Source: Gammaproteobacteria bacterium
GTDB lineage: Bacteria; Pseudomonadota; Gammaproteobacteria; Steroidobacterales; Steroidobacteraceae
DNA: 64,000 nt
Direction of reading: 5' to 3'
Assembly: GCA_016874295.1 (NCBI GenBank)
Contig: VGUH01000011.1
Coordinates: 22,879-86,878 of the forward strand
The notes below the pieces were generated by a model that was given only the letters and a program-made list of their open reading frames with translations, was not told where the DNA came from and searched no databases. The position numbers and the translations under genes are program-made. Below, piece after piece: positions 24,640 to 36,383 of the stretch. Each line of letters begins with the position of its first letter. Position 1 is the stretch's first letter.

Positions 24640-25703
24640 CTGACCCGGAGCCGGTCCACAACGGCGTCGCCTGCTGCCTGTGTCGGCGCCGCGTCGGTGC
24701 CGCGCGGCGCGATGTCCGGCGTCAGTACGCCGGCCGCGATGGCCTCCGCGACCGCCCGTTCGACCGCGGCGGCCTCGGTCTCGAGTCCGAGCGAATGGCG
24801 CAGCAGCAGCGCCGCGCTCGCGATGGCACCGTACGGGTTCGCGATGCCGCGACCCGCGATGTCCGGCGCCGAGCCGTGGATGGGCTCGTACAGGCCGCGG
24901 CGGCCGTCGCCCAGCGATGCCGAGGGCATCAGGCCGAGCGAGCCGGCGAGCGCGGCGGCCTCGTCGCTCAGGATGTCGCCGAACAGGTTCTCGGTCACCA
25001 GCACGTCGAAGCTCGCCGGGCGCGTCAGCAACAACATCGCCGCGGAGTCGACCAGTTGGTGCTCGAGCGTGATGGCCGGGAATTCCTCCCGAACGACGCG
25101 CGTGACCGTCTCGCGCCACAGCCGCGAGGTTTCGAGCACGTTGGCCTTGTCCACCGACGTGACGCGCCCGCGCCGCGCCGCGGCGAGCCGGAAGGCGATG
25201 CGCGCGATGCGCTCGATCTCGCCCGCCGTGTAGCGGCACTCGTCGGTGGCCGAATCCGCCTCGCGCGTGCGGCGGCCGAAATAGATGCCGCCCGTCAGTT
25301 CGCGGACGATCAGCAGGTCGACGCCGCCGAGCAGCGACTCCTTGAGCGGCGACGCCACGTGCAGCGCCGGCTGCGGAACGACGGGCCGCAGGTTGGCGTA
25401 CAACCCGAGGGCCTCGCGCAGACCAAGGATCGCCTGCTCCGGCCGGATTCTCGCCGCGGGGTCGGCGTACTTCAGCGCGCCGATCGCGCCGAACAGGATG
25501 GCGTCGCACTCGCGCGCGAGCGCGAGCGTCGCGGCCGGCAGCGGCTCCTGCCCGGCGTCCATCGCCGCGGCGCCCACCGGCGCCTCCTCGAAGCCGAAAT
25601 CGTGGCCGAATCGCGCCGCGACGGCCCGCAGCGCGCGCACGGCCTCGGCCGTGACTTCCGGGCCGATCCCGTCGCCCGGCAGGACGGCGATGCGCGCCTT
25701 CAA
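24636..25703 (-). CDS. leuB: 3-isopropylmalate dehydrogenase
   Basis: NAD-dependent oxidative decarboxylation in Leu synthesis. It has 355 residues: IAVLPGDGIGPEVTAEAVRA at the N-terminus, LRPVVPQP, RELTGGIYFGRR, TSVDKANVLETSRLWRE and EPIHGSAPDIAGRGIANPYG. These are the isopropylmalate-type substrate motifs rather than isocitrate dehydrogenase motifs. Overlaps leuD by 4 bases; last gene of leuACDB. Confidence 0.96.
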   Translation of the reverse strand: MKARIAVLPGDGIGPEVTAEAVRALRAVAARFGHDFGFEEAPVGAAAMDAGQEPLPAATLALARECDAILFGAIGALKYADPAARIRPEQAILGLREALGLYANLRPVVPQPALHVASPLKESLLGGVDLLIVRELTGGIYFGRRTREADSATDECRYTAGEIERIARIAFRLAAARRGRVTSVDKANVLETSRLWRETVTRVVREEFPAITLEHQLVDSAAMLLLTRPASFDVLVTENLFGDILSDEAAALAGSLGLMPSASLGDGRRGLYEPIHGSAPDIAGRGIANPYGAIASAALLLRHSLGLETEAAAVERAVAEAIAAGVLTPDIAPRGTDAAPTQAAGDAVVDRLRVS

Positions 25704-26293
25704 GCGCCGCGGCTCCGCTCATACGCGTCGATGGCGCCGGACCGGGACAACAGGTAGCCGAGTTCGTCGATCCCGTTCAGCAGCCGATAGCGCGCGAAGG
25801 GTTCGACCGGAAACGGCGCGGGCGCCAGACCCGGCGCCGCCAGCGTCGTCGCCTCGAGGTCGATCGTCACTTCGACCCCGGGGTGCGCTGTCAGCCAGGC
25901 GAGCGCGTCGCCCGGCACCGCGACCGGCAGCAGCCCGTTCTTCAGGGCATTGTTGCGGAAGATGTCCGCGAACGAACCCGCGACTACCGCGCGAAACCCG
26001 TAGTCGCGCAGCGCCCAGGCCGCGTGCTCGCGCGAGGAGCCGCAGCCGAAATTCCGGCCCGCGACCAGCACGCCGGCGCCGCGTGTCTGCGGGTCATTGA
26101 GCGCGAAGCCGGGCCGCGGCTGCCCTTCCCCGTCGAATCGCCAGTCGGCGAACAGCGCGTCGCCGAAGCCGTCCCGGCGCGTCGTCGTCAGGAAGCGCGC
26201 GGGGATGATCTGGTCGGTGTCCACATCGTCGGCCGCGAGCACGACGGTGCGCGCGCGGATGGTGCGGATGGGCGTTGTCGCAGTGACGTCCAT
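25700..26293 (-). CDS. leuD: 3-isopropylmalate dehydratase small subunit
   Basis: Swivel-domain subunit that pairs with LeuC. The ATG at 26293 gives 197 residues. DDVDTDQIIPARFLTT and NFGCGSSREHAAWAL are diagnostic of the aconitase small subunit, and FADIFRNNALKNGLLPV follows. Begins 2 bases after the leuC stop and overlaps leuB by 4. Confidence 0.96.
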   Translation of the reverse strand: MDVTATTPIRTIRARTVVLAADDVDTDQIIPARFLTTTRRDGFGDALFADWRFDGEGQPRPGFALNDPQTRGAGVLVAGRNFGCGSSREHAAWALRDYGFRAVVAGSFADIFRNNALKNGLLPVAVPGDALAWLTAHPGVEVTIDLEATTLAAPGLAPAPFPVEPFARYRLLNGIDELGYLLSRSGAIDAYERSRGA

Positions 26294-26295
26294 GG

Positions 26296-27692
26296 TCAGG
26301 CCGCCAGCTCGCGCGGATCCGTGACCCGGCCGGTCACCGCCGCCGCGGCCGCCGTGGCGGGACCCGCGAGCAGCGTGCGGCTGCCCGCACCCTGCCGGCC
26401 CTCGAAGTTGCGGTTGCTCGTGCTCACGACGTACTGGCCGGACGCGGCGACGTCGCCGTTCATGCCGATGCACATCGAGCAGCCGGACTCCCGCCACTCC
26501 GCGCCGGCCGCGAGGAACACGCGATCGAGTCCCTCCGCCTCGGCGGCGCGCTTCACCTGCTGCGAGCCCGGCACGACCAGCATGCGCACGCCGCGGGCGA
26601 GCTTGCGGCCGCGCAGCACCGCCGCGGCGGCCTGCAGGTCCGACAGGCGCGAGTTGGTGCAACTGCCGATGAACACGAGATCCACGCGCTTGCCGGCGAG
26701 CCGCTCACCCGGCTCGAAGCCCATGTAGCGCAGGGCCTTCATGAACGCCGCATCGCCGGCCTCGGGGATGCTGCCGCCGACGGCGGTGACCATGCCGGGG
26801 TTGGTGCCGTAGCTGATCATCGGCTCGACTGCCGCCGCATCGAGCGAAACCTCGCCGTCGAATGCCGCGCCGGCATCGCCCGGCAGCGCCTGCCAGCGCT
26901 CGACGGCGTGCTCCCAGTCCTCGCCCGCGGGCGCGCCCGGGCGGCCCTGCAGGTACGCGAAGGTCGTGGCATCCGGCGCGATCATGCCGGCCCGGGCACC
27001 CGCCTCGATCGACATGTTGCACACGGTCATGCGTTCTTCCATGGACAGCGCGCGGATGCCCTCGCCGCGATACTCGATGACGTGGCCGGTGCCGCCGCCG
27101 ACGCCGAGCCGGCCGACGATCGCGAGCACCAGGTCCTTGGAGCCGACGCCTGCCTGCAACCTTCCCCCGATCGTAACCGCGAGGCAGCGCGGCTTGCGCT
27201 GCAGCAGGCACTGCGTCGCGAGCACGTGGCCGACCTCGGTGGTGCCGATGCCGAAGGCCAGCGTGCCGAAGGCGCCATGCGTGCTGGTGTGGCTGTCGCC
27301 GCAGACGATCGTCATGCCGGGCTGCGTGCGCCCGAGCTCGGGACCGATCACGTGCACGATGCCGCGCCGGCCGTCGCCGAGACCGAGCAGCTCGATGCCG
27401 TGCGCGCGCGCATTGCGCTCGAGCGCCGCGACCTGGGCCGCCGCCGACGCGTCGCGGATCGGGATGCGTCCGAGGAGTTCGGCCGCATCGGTCGGCGTCG
27501 AATGGTCGAGCGTGCCGAGCGTCCGGTCGGGCCGGCGCACGGGCAGGCCGCGCGACTCGAGTTCGGCGAACGCCTGCGGCGTCGTCACCTCGTGCACGAG
27601 GTGCAGGTCCACGTACAGGACCGCGGGCGTTTCGGCAGTCTCCGCCACGACCTCGTGGGCCTGCCAGATCTTCTCGAACAGGGTGCGCGGCG

Positions 27693-27696
<4 letters not shown>
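26296..27696 (-). CDS. leuC: 3-isopropylmalate dehydratase large subunit
   Basis: Aconitase-family 4Fe-4S enzyme, 466 residues from ATG 27696. Motifs: [48 protein letters not shown] and [12 protein letters not shown]; the last two carry the three cluster Cys. Start overlaps the leuA stop by 4 bases. Confidence 0.96.
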
Positions 27697-29237
<1,541 letters not shown>

Positions 29238-29250
29238 GATTCCTCCCGCG

Positions 29251-29291
29251 CAAAAAACGAACCCCGCAGCGGCCTTGCCGGTGCGGGGTTC
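29251..29291 (-). terminator. leu attenuator hairpin with T-run
   Basis: Stem GAACCCCGCA (29259-29268) / TGCGGGGTTC (29282-29291), followed on the minus strand by C and six T. The 5' arm region CCCGCACC is complementary over 8 bases to GGTGCGGG in the leader codons AGG TGC GGG (29327-29334), a clear antiterminator. Same stem as the ilv and phe attenuators. Confidence 0.92.
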
Positions 29292-29314
29292 CTGTCTCCA
29301 GGTTTCTTCGGGCG

Positions 29315-29389
29315 TCAGCCCGTCGTCCCGCACCTCGGTGAGGCAAGCAGAAGAAGGCCAAGCAGGGCGATTGGCTGCCGTTTCGTCAT
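29315..29389 (-). CDS. leuL: leu operon leader peptide
   Basis: A 24-residue frame beginning MTKRQPIALLGLLLLASP, then RCGTTG and stop, with six Leu codons, four of them consecutive (CTT CTT CTG CTT). It ends 24 bases before the attenuator stem. The codons after the Leu run contain the antiterminator strand GGTGCGGG, so ribosome position would decide between antiterminator and terminator. Confidence 0.88.
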   Translation of the reverse strand: MTKRQPIALLGLLLLASPRCGTTG

Positions 29390-29413
29390 GGGATCGCCGC
29401 GTCCATGGCGCGC

Positions 29414-29443
29414 ATAACACCACGGCTGGCGTGCGCGTGTCAA
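29414..29443 (-). promoter_or_regulatory. leu operon promoter
   Basis: Minus-strand TTGACA (29438-29443), 18-base spacer and TGTTAT (29414-29419). It predicts a start near 29406, about 17 bases before the leader peptide. Confidence 0.6.
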
Positions 29444-29477
29444 TCGCGGGCAGGCACAAGCGGCGGCAGGCGGCAGG

Positions 29478-29503
29478 TAACGGACCGTTATAAGGGCATA
29501 ACG
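29478..29503. promoter_or_regulatory. Overlapping palindromes before cysJ, CysB-operator candidate
   Basis: TAACGG-A-CCGTTA (29478-29490) overlaps CGTTAT-N6-ATAACG (29486-29503). The second is the inverted TTAT/ATAA spacing typical of LysR-type activator sites, and cysB is the last gene of this cys cluster. The site lies between the divergent leu promoter and cysJ, 67 bases before cysJ. Assignment to CysB is inference. Confidence 0.5.
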
Positions 29504-29569
29504 AGGGAGTCTTTCCGTAGTGCCCGCCCCGCTCCGTAGGATCGGAAGCAGGAGAACCTGCGAGGCGCC

Positions 29570-31414
29570 ATGATGGCCAATCCGTTGCCCACATCCCAGG
29601 CCTTCCCGCTCGACGCCGAGCGCGCCGACCGGCTGGTCGAGCTCGTGCGCGGCCTCGACGCGCCGGGCCTGCTCTGGATCTCCGGCTACGCAGCGGGACT
29701 GGCAGCCGCGGGACTCGCGGCCGCCGCGAACCACGTGACCTGGGGCGCCGCCGGCGCCGCGACCGCCTCCGTGCCGACGCCGGACGCCGACGCGCCCTGG
29801 GCCGCGACCATCGTCTACGGCTCGCAGACCGGCAACGGCCGACGCATCGCGGAAGCGCTCGGCGCGCGCCTCAAGGCACAAGGCCATCGCGTGCGCGTCT
29901 CCCGCGCCGGCGAGTATGCGACAAAAGAGCTCGCCCGCGAAAAGCGCCTGTTCATCATCATGAGCACGCACGGCGACGGCGATCCGCCGGACGACGCGCG
30001 GCCGCTGACCGATTTCCTGTTCGGGCGGCGCGCGCCGCAACTGCCGTCGCTCGAATTCGCCGTGCTGGCGCTCGGCGACTCGAGTTATCCGAAGTACTGC
30101 GAGATCGGACGGCGCGTTGACGGGCGCCTCGCGGAGCTCGGCGCGAAGCGCCTGTTCGAGCGCGTCGACTGCGACGTGGACTTCGACGTTCCTGCAGCGG
30201 GTTGGCAGGCGCGGGTCAACGAATGGGCCGAAAAGCTGCCGCCGGAAAGCACCGCCCCCGCGCGCGTCGCCGTGCTGCGCCCGGTCGCGAGCGCTCCAGC
30301 CTGGAGCCGCGAGCGGCCGTTCGCGGCCGAGGTCCTCGCCAACCAGCGCATCACCTGGGGCGAGGGCGTGCGCGACGTGCGCCACGTCGAGCTGTCGCTC
30401 GCAGGCTCGGGACTGCGCTACGAGCCGGGCGACTCGCTTGGCGTCGTTCCGGAAAACCCCGAAGCCACCGTCGCCGCCGTGCTCGCCGCCGCGCGTCTCG
30501 ATGGCAACGAGTCCGTGCAGCGCGACGGGCGGCGGCGCCCGCTCGCCGAGTGGCTGTCGAAGGGCCTCGAGATCACGCTCGTGACCCGGCCCTTGATCGC
30601 GAAAATCGCGGAGCGCGGCCGGCAGGCAGCGCTCGCGGCACTGCTGCGGCCCGGACACGAGGCGGCGCTGCGCGCCTTTCTCACCCAGAACCAGCTCGTC
30701 GACCTGCTGGAGACCTACCCCGCCGATTGGGACGCTGACTCACTGGTCGCGGCGCTCCGGCCCCTCGCGCCCCGCCTTTACTCGATCGCCTCGAGCGCCC
30801 GGGAAGTCGGCGACGAGGTGCATCTCACCGCGGCACGGATCGATACGGGCGGCGGCATCTCGAAGCGGCCCGGTGCGGCGACGCATTATCTCGCGACTCG
30901 CGCCGAGGGCGCGGCGATCCCCGTTTACGTCGAATCAAACCCGCGCTTTCGCCTGCCCGTCGACGGCGCGCGGGACGTGATCATGATCGGCGCCGGCACG
31001 GGCATCGCGCCCTACCGCGCGTTCCTGCAGGAGCGGGTTGCGGCGGGCAGCCGCGGGCGCAACTGGCTGATTTTCGGCGCGCGGCACCTCGCCCGCGACT
31101 TCCTCTACCAGCTCGAGTGGCAGCGCGCCCTCAGGCAGGGTGCGCTGGCGCGCATCGACCTCGCCTTCTCCCGGGATTCGGGCCGCAAGACCTACGTGCA
31201 GCAGCGCATCCAGGAGGCCGGCGCGACGCTCCACGACTGGCTCGAGAGCGGCGCGACGCTCTACGTCTGCGGCGACGCGACGCGCATGGCCCCCGACGTG
31301 CACGCCGCGCTCGCCGGCGTGATCGCGAAGCACGGCGGTCTCTCAACGGAAGCCGCGCAGGAGCACCTGGACCGGCTCGGCGCGGACGGCCGTTATCTCA
31401 GAGACGTGTACTGA
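29570..31414 (+). CDS. cysJ: Sulfite reductase (NADPH) flavoprotein alpha subunit
   Basis: Transfers electrons from NADPH via FAD and FMN to CysI. It has 614 residues. The flavodoxin domain (~80-225) shows [27 protein letters not shown] and [15 protein letters not shown]. The FAD domain has [19 protein letters not shown], and the NADPH domain [18 protein letters not shown] and [14 protein letters not shown], ending YLRDVY. The two adjacent ATGs (29570, 29573) are both possible. Its stop and the cysI start share one base (TGATG). Confidence 0.95.
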   Translation: MMANPLPTSQAFPLDAERADRLVELVRGLDAPGLLWISGYAAGLAAAGLAAAANHVTWGAAGAATASVPTPDADAPWAATIVYGSQTGNGRRIAEALGARLKAQGHRVRVSRAGEYATKELAREKRLFIIMSTHGDGDPPDDARPLTDFLFGRRAPQLPSLEFAVLALGDSSYPKYCEIGRRVDGRLAELGAKRLFERVDCDVDFDVPAAGWQARVNEWAEKLPPESTAPARVAVLRPVASAPAWSRERPFAAEVLANQRITWGEGVRDVRHVELSLAGSGLRYEPGDSLGVVPENPEATVAAVLAAARLDGNESVQRDGRRRPLAEWLSKGLEITLVTRPLIAKIAERGRQAALAALLRPGHEAALRAFLTQNQLVDLLETYPADWDADSLVAALRPLAPRLYSIASSAREVGDEVHLTAARIDTGGGISKRPGAATHYLATRAEGAAIPVYVESNPRFRLPVDGARDVIMIGAGTGIAPYRAFLQERVAAGSRGRNWLIFGARHLARDFLYQLEWQRALRQGALARIDLAFSRDSGRKTYVQQRIQEAGATLHDWLESGATLYVCGDATRMAPDVHAALAGVIAKHGGLSTEAAQEHLDRLGADGRYLRDVY

Positions 31415-33072
31415 TGGCCGCCGCGAACCCCAGTGCCGTCGAGCGGATCAAGGCCGCGAGCCGCGGCCTGCGCGGCACGATCGTGGAGAGCCTCGCCGAC
31501 CCGGTGACCGGCGGGCTCGCCGACGACGACCAGCACCTGCTGAAATTCCATGGCTCCTACCAGCAGCACGACCGCGACAGCGCCGAGGCGCGCCGCCAGG
31601 CGAAGCTCGAGCCCGCATTCAGCTTCATGATCCGCACGCGCCTGCCCGGCGGGCTCGTCACGCCGGCGCAGTGGCTCGCGCTCGATGCGCTCGCGACCCG
31701 CTACGCGAATGGCACGCTGCGCCTGACGTCGCGCCAGGCGTTCCAGCTGCACGGCGTGCTGAAAGGCGACCTGAAACCGGCGATCGCGGCGATGAATGCG
31801 GCACTCGTCGACACCATCGCGGCCTGCGGCGACGTCAACCGCAACGTGCTCGCGTCGCCGGGGCCGCTGGCCTCGCCCGTCCATGCCGCGGTGCAGGCCT
31901 GGGCTGCGAAGCTCTCCGCGCACCTGTTGCCGCGTACGCGCGCCTACCACGAGATCTGGCTGGACGGCGCGAAGGTCGCGCCGGAGCAGGAAGCAGAGAC
32001 GGTCCTCGGCGCGAACTACCTGCCGCGCAAGTTCAAGGCGGCGATCGCCGTGCCGCCGGTCAACGACGTCGACGTCTTCGCGCAGGACCTCGGCTTCATC
32101 GCGATCGCGCAGGACGGCCGGCTCGCCGGCTTCAACCTGGCGGCCGGCGGCGGGCTCGGCGCGACGCACGGCGACGCGCAGACATATCCCCGGCTCGCGG
32201 AGGTCGTCGGCTTCCTTGCACCTGAGCAGTTGCTCGCCGTCGCCGAGGCGGTCGTCACCACGCAGCGCGACTTCGGCGATCGCGGCGAGCGCAAGCACGC
32301 GCGCCTCAAGTACACCATCGCCGATCGCGGCCTCGACTGGTTCCGCAGCGAGCTCGAGCGCCGGCTCGGCTTCGCGCTCGAGGCGCCGCGGCCCTTCGAG
32401 TTCACGACCACGGGCGATCGATTCGGCTGGAGCGAGGATGGCGAGGGCCGCTGGCACCTAGCGCTTCGCATCGAGTCCGGGCGTGTGGCCGACCGGGGCG
32501 ACCGGCGGCTGCGCGCGGGACTCGCGCGCATCGCGCAGGTACATCGGGGCCACTTCCAGCTGACGCCGAACCAGAACCTCATCGTCGCGGACGTCGCGGA
32601 TGGCGATCGTTGGCGCATCGACGCCCTGGTCGTGGGCTACGGGCTCGACGCGTACCGCAGGTCGCGGCCGGTCGCGCTCGAGTCGCTCGCCTGCGTCGCG
32701 CTGCCCACCTGCCCGCTCGCGATGGCGGAAGCCGAGCGCTACCTGCCGGCGGCGACCGCCGCGATCGACGCGCTGATGGAGAAGCACGGCCTCGGCGGCG
32801 AGCCGCTGCTGTTTCGCGTGAGCGGCTGCCCCAACGGCTGCTCGCGGCCCTACCTCGCGGAAGTCGCGCTGGTCGGCAAGGCGCCGGGACGCTACAACCT
32901 GCATCTCGGCGGCGCGCGCGACGGCCGGCGCCTGGCCGCTCTGTACCGCGAAAACCTCGACGAACCCGCTATTCTCGCCGCGCTCGACCCGCTGTTCGCC
33001 GCCTGGTCCGCGGAGCGCACGCCCGCAGAGGCATTCGGCGATTGGCTGCACCGCAGCAGGCGGCTGTCATGA
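31414..33072 (+). CDS. cysI: Sulfite reductase hemoprotein beta subunit
   Basis: Siroheme 4Fe-4S subunit that reduces sulfite to sulfide. It has 552 residues, close to E. coli Cys[29 protein letters not shown] and [11 protein letters not shown] in the first half; cluster Cys appear in [19 protein letters not shown] and [17 protein letters not shown] in the second. Overlaps cysH by 4 bases. Its siroheme can be supplied by the cysG gene two positions downstream. Confidence 0.95.
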   Translation: MAAANPSAVERIKAASRGLRGTIVESLADPVTGGLADDDQHLLKFHGSYQQHDRDSAEARRQAKLEPAFSFMIRTRLPGGLVTPAQWLALDALATRYANGTLRLTSRQAFQLHGVLKGDLKPAIAAMNAALVDTIAACGDVNRNVLASPGPLASPVHAAVQAWAAKLSAHLLPRTRAYHEIWLDGAKVAPEQEAETVLGANYLPRKFKAAIAVPPVNDVDVFAQDLGFIAIAQDGRLAGFNLAAGGGLGATHGDAQTYPRLAEVVGFLAPEQLLAVAEAVVTTQRDFGDRGERKHARLKYTIADRGLDWFRSELERRLGFALEAPRPFEFTTTGDRFGWSEDGEGRWHLALRIESGRVADRGDRRLRAGLARIAQVHRGHFQLTPNQNLIVADVADGDRWRIDALVVGYGLDAYRRSRPVALESLACVALPTCPLAMAEAERYLPAATAAIDALMEKHGLGGEPLLFRVSGCPNGCSRPYLAEVALVGKAPGRYNLHLGGARDGRRLAALYRENLDEPAILAALDPLFAAWSAERTPAEAFGDWLHRSRRLS

Positions 33073-33815
33073 GCTGCGTGATGCGTGAGACGCGCACCGC
33101 CCGGCAGGGCCTCGTGTTGTCCGCGCTGAACGCGGAGCTGCGCGCGCTCGGCGCGCGGGCGCGCGTCGAGCGCGCGGCGGAATTCCTGCCGGGGCCGCAG
33201 ATCCTCAGCTCTTCCTTCGGCGCCCAGGCGGCGGTATCGCTGCACCTCGTCACGCAAGCGCTGCCCGGCATCCCGGTCGTGCTGATCGACACCGGCTACC
33301 TGTTCGCGGAGACGTATCGCTTCGCCGACCAGCTCGCCGCACGCCTGCGGCTGAACCTCAAGGTCTACGGACCAGCAGAGTCGCCAGCCTGGCTCGAGGC
33401 GCGGCACGGGAAGCTGTGGGAACAGGGAGCCGCCGGCATCGAGCGCTACAACCAGGTTCACAAGGTCGAACCGATGCAGCGCGCACTTGCCGAGCTCGGC
33501 GCCGGTACCTGGTTTGCGGGCCTGCGCCGCCAGCAGTCCGGGACCCGCGCCGCGATCGAGCCGGTGCAGCGCATCGGATCGGGCCGGTTCAAGGTGCATC
33601 CGATCTTCGACTGGACCGACCGCGACGTGCACGAGTATCTGCGACGCAACGACCTGCCGTATCACCCGCTCTGGGAGCGCGGCTATGTGTCGATCGGCGA
33701 CTGGCACACCACGCGCTCCCTGCGCGAAGCGGGCGACGATGCCGGCGGCACGCGGTTTTTCGGTGTGCAGCGGGAGTGCGGCCTGCACCTGATCGGCGCC
33801 GGCGCCGGACGCTGA
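33069..33815 (+). CDS. cysH: Phosphoadenylylsulfate (PAPS) reductase
   Basis: Thioredoxin-dependent reduction of PAPS to sulfite. It has 248 residues with [61 protein letters not shown] and the C-terminal catalytic ECGLH. The two extra Cys pairs that hold a 4Fe-4S cluster in APS reductases are not seen, so the PAPS form is favoured. cysDNC-type activation genes are not in the window. Confidence 0.93.
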   Translation: MSCVMRETRTARQGLVLSALNAELRALGARARVERAAEFLPGPQILSSSFGAQAAVSLHLVTQALPGIPVVLIDTGYLFAETYRFADQLAARLRLNLKVYGPAESPAWLEARHGKLWEQGAAGIERYNQVHKVEPMQRALAELGAGTWFAGLRRQQSGTRAAIEPVQRIGSGRFKVHPIFDWTDRDVHEYLRRNDLPYHPLWERGYVSIGDWHTTRSLREAGDDAGGTRFFGVQRECGLHLIGAGAGR

Positions 33816-33817
33816 GC

Positions 33818-35230
33818 GTGCGCCACCTCCCCGTCTTCCTCGACCTCAAGTCCGCGCCGGCGCTGGTCGCCGGCGGCGGGCGCGTGGCCGCGCGCAAGGT
33901 CGCGCTGCTGCGCTCCGCGGGCGCGGCGGTCACCGTCGTCGCTCCGACCGCCTGCCCCGAGATCGCGTCCCAGGCGGCACGCGGCGAGCTTGCCTGGCGG
34001 CCGCGGAGCTTCGAGCCCGGCGACGTTGCCGGCACTCGCGTCGTGTTCGCCGCGACCGACGACGAGTCCGTCAACGACGCCGTCGCGGTAGCGGCCCGTG
34101 CGGCGGGCGTGCCCGTCAACGTCGCGGACGACGGCGCGCGTTCGAGCTTCATCCTGCCGGCAATCGTCGATCGCTCGCCGCTCCTGGTTGCGGTCTCGAG
34201 CGGCGGCGCCGCGCCCATGCTGGCGACCGCCGTGCGCGCGCGCATCGAGGCGCTGCTCGACCATTCCTGGTCGCGGCTCGCCGAGTTCGCCGACCGCTGG
34301 CGGCAGGCGATCCGCGCGGCGCGGCCCGGGATCGCGGCCCGCCGCCGGCTCTACGAATGGCTGCTCGACGGGCCGGTGGCCGGGGCCGTGCGCGCCGGAC
34401 GCGAGCCGGAGGCGGACAAGCTGTTCGCAGCAGCGCTCGCGGAAGAGGCGCCTGCGCCGCGCGGATTCGTGTCCCTGGTCGGCGCCGGGCCAGGCGACCC
34501 GGACCTACTGACGCTCAAGGCGCTGCGCGCGCTCGGGACCGCGGACGTGATCCTCGCGGACCGGCTGGTCGGCCCCGAGATCCTGGCGCGCGCCCGCCGC
34601 GAGGCGGAAGTCGTGGACGTCGGCAAGAGCGCGGGCGGCGCGGGCGAGTCGCAGGAGCGCATCAACCGGCTGCTGGTGCATCACGCGCGGCGTGGACGGC
34701 GCGTCGTGCGGCTGAAGGGCGGCGACCCGCTGGTGTTCGGCCGCGGCGGCGAAGAGGCTGCATGGCTCGCGCGCCACGGCGTGCGTTTCGAGATCGTGCC
34801 GGGTATCACCGCCGCGCTCGGCTGCGCCGCCTACGCGGGCATTCCGCTCACCGACCGGCGTTACGCCGAAACGCTGCACTTCGTGACGGCGCACGGCGCC
34901 GACGCGGCCGATCGCATCGACTGGCAGCGCCTCGCGGGCCGCCGCCAGACGCTCGTCGTCTACATGGGCGTCGCGGCTGCCGCAAGCGTGCGCGAACGCC
35001 TGATCGAGGCACGGCTACCCCCCGCGACGCCGGTGGCGATCGTCGAGAACGGCACGCTGCCCGGGCAGCGCGTGCTGCTGAGCGACCTCGCCGGCCTCGG
35101 GTCGGCTATCGCGGCCGAAGGCATACGCTCGCCCGCCCTGCTGATCATTGGGGAGTCCGCCGCCGAAGCGGCGCGCCTCGCCTGGTTCGGGCCGCCGCCC
35201 GCCGTCGAGGCTGTCCGGAAATCCGCCTGA
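33818..35230 (+). CDS. cysG: Siroheme synthase (precorrin-2 dehydrogenase/ferrochelatase fused to uroporphyrinogen methyltransferase)
   Basis: Makes siroheme for CysI from uroporphyrinogen III. A GTG start 3 bases after cysH gives 470 residues. The N-terminal dehydrogenase/chelatase (1-~210) has LPVFLDLKSAPALVAGGGRV and VFAATDDESVN. The C-terminal SUMT domain (~215-460) has SLVGAGPGDPDLLTLKALRAL, RLKGGDPLVFGRGGEEA and VPGITAALGCAAYAGIPLT. Full-length fusion. Confidence 0.95.
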   Translation: MRHLPVFLDLKSAPALVAGGGRVAARKVALLRSAGAAVTVVAPTACPEIASQAARGELAWRPRSFEPGDVAGTRVVFAATDDESVNDAVAVAARAAGVPVNVADDGARSSFILPAIVDRSPLLVAVSSGGAAPMLATAVRARIEALLDHSWSRLAEFADRWRQAIRAARPGIAARRRLYEWLLDGPVAGAVRAGREPEADKLFAAALAEEAPAPRGFVSLVGAGPGDPDLLTLKALRALGTADVILADRLVGPEILARARREAEVVDVGKSAGGAGESQERINRLLVHHARRGRRVVRLKGGDPLVFGRGGEEAAWLARHGVRFEIVPGITAALGCAAYAGIPLTDRRYAETLHFVTAHGADAADRIDWQRLAGRRQTLVVYMGVAAAASVRERLIEARLPPATPVAIVENGTLPGQRVLLSDLAGLGSAIAAEGIRSPALLIIGESAAEAARLAWFGPPPAVEAVRKSA

Positions 35231-35282
35231 GGACGGCGCGCTTCCCTCGACGGCGCCCCTGCCGGTATCGTGGCTGAATCCC

Positions 35283-36257
35283 ATGAAGCTCCACCAGCTG
35301 CGCTACCTCGTCACGATCGTGCAGAACGGCCTCAACATCACGGCCGCCGCGCGGGCGCTGCACACCTCGCAACCCGGGATCAGCAAGCAGATCAGGCTGC
35401 TCGAGGAAGAGCTCGGCTTCCAGATCTTCGAGCGCGAGGGCAGGAACGTCACGCGCGTGACGGCGGCGGGCCAGGCGGTCGTCGAGCACGCGGCACGCAT
35501 GCTCGAGGAGGCCGAGAACATCCGCCGCCTGTCGGCGGACTTTCAGGACGAGAATCGCGGCTCGATGTCGATCGCGACCACGCACACCCAAGCGCGCTAC
35601 GTGCTGCCGCCGGTCATCAAGCAGTTCCGCGCGCGCTACCCGAAGGTGGACCTGCACCTGCACCAGGGCACGTCGGAGCAGATCGCCGACCTCGCGGCGG
35701 CGGACCGGGTCGACTTCTCGATCGCGACCGGCTCGCACGAGCTGTTCCCGACTCTCGCCCTGATGCCCTGCTTCCGCTGGCACCGCGACATCGTGGTGCC
35801 GCGCGATCACCCGCTAGCGTTCGTCACAAAGCCGACGCTGAAGCAGATCAGCGAGTACCCGATCGTCAGCTACGTGTTCAGTTTCACGGGCCGCTCCTCG
35901 CTCTCGGAGCTCTTCGAGCGGCACGGCCTCAAGCTCGAGGTCGCGCTGACCGCGCGCGACGCCGACGTGATCAAGACCTATGTGCGCCTCGGCCTCGGGG
36001 TCGGCATCATCGCCAGCATGGCCTACGAGGAAAACGAGGACCGGGATTTGGTCGCCATCGATGGATCGCATCTGTTCCCGGAGTCGGTGACCTGGATCGG
36101 AGTGCGCCGCGGTCGGCTGCTGCGCGGCTACATGTACGAATTCATCCGCCTCGTCGCGCCGCAGCTGACGCGCAAGCTGGTGAACCGGGCGCTCGCGGAG
36201 AAGGATGCAGCAGGAGTCGGCGCGGTACTGGAATCCATCAAGGTTCCCAGCTACTGA
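35283..36257 (+). CDS. cysB: LysR-type sulfur assimilation regulator
   Basis: 324 residues; CysB-type activator that binds N-acetylserine. The N-terminal helix-turn-helix reads MKLHQLRYLVTIVQNGLNIT then TSQPGISKQIRLLEEELG. The effector domain has TTHTQARYVLPPVIKQFRAR and LARDADVIKTYVRLGLGVGI-like text (here TARDADVIKTYVRLGLGVGI), both hallmarks of CysB/Cbl. It ends the cysJIHG cluster it probably activates. Confidence 0.93.
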   Translation: MKLHQLRYLVTIVQNGLNITAAARALHTSQPGISKQIRLLEEELGFQIFEREGRNVTRVTAAGQAVVEHAARMLEEAENIRRLSADFQDENRGSMSIATTHTQARYVLPPVIKQFRARYPKVDLHLHQGTSEQIADLAAADRVDFSIATGSHELFPTLALMPCFRWHRDIVVPRDHPLAFVTKPTLKQISEYPIVSYVFSFTGRSSLSELFERHGLKLEVALTARDADVIKTYVRLGLGVGIIASMAYEENEDRDLVAIDGSHLFPESVTWIGVRRGRLLRGYMYEFIRLVAPQLTRKLVNRALAEKDAAGVGAVLESIKVPSY

Positions 36258-36284
36258 CCGCCCGCACCCGCCCGACCGAGGAAT

Positions 36285-36321
36285 ACGATGATCGCGCCGT
36301 TCATGCGCACGAGATCATCGT
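36285..36321. repeat. Inverted repeat between convergent cysB and metB
   Basis: Nine-base arms ACGATGATC and GATCATCGT around a 19-base loop, 27 bases after the cysB stop. There is no U-run, so it is a weak terminator candidate. The remainder of 36258-36383 holds no gene I can support. Confidence 0.4.
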
Positions 36322-36383
36322 CCTCCCCGCAGCATCCTTGTCGCCTGTCAGGTCGCTGCGGAGCACGGGAGCTGCATGCAACG

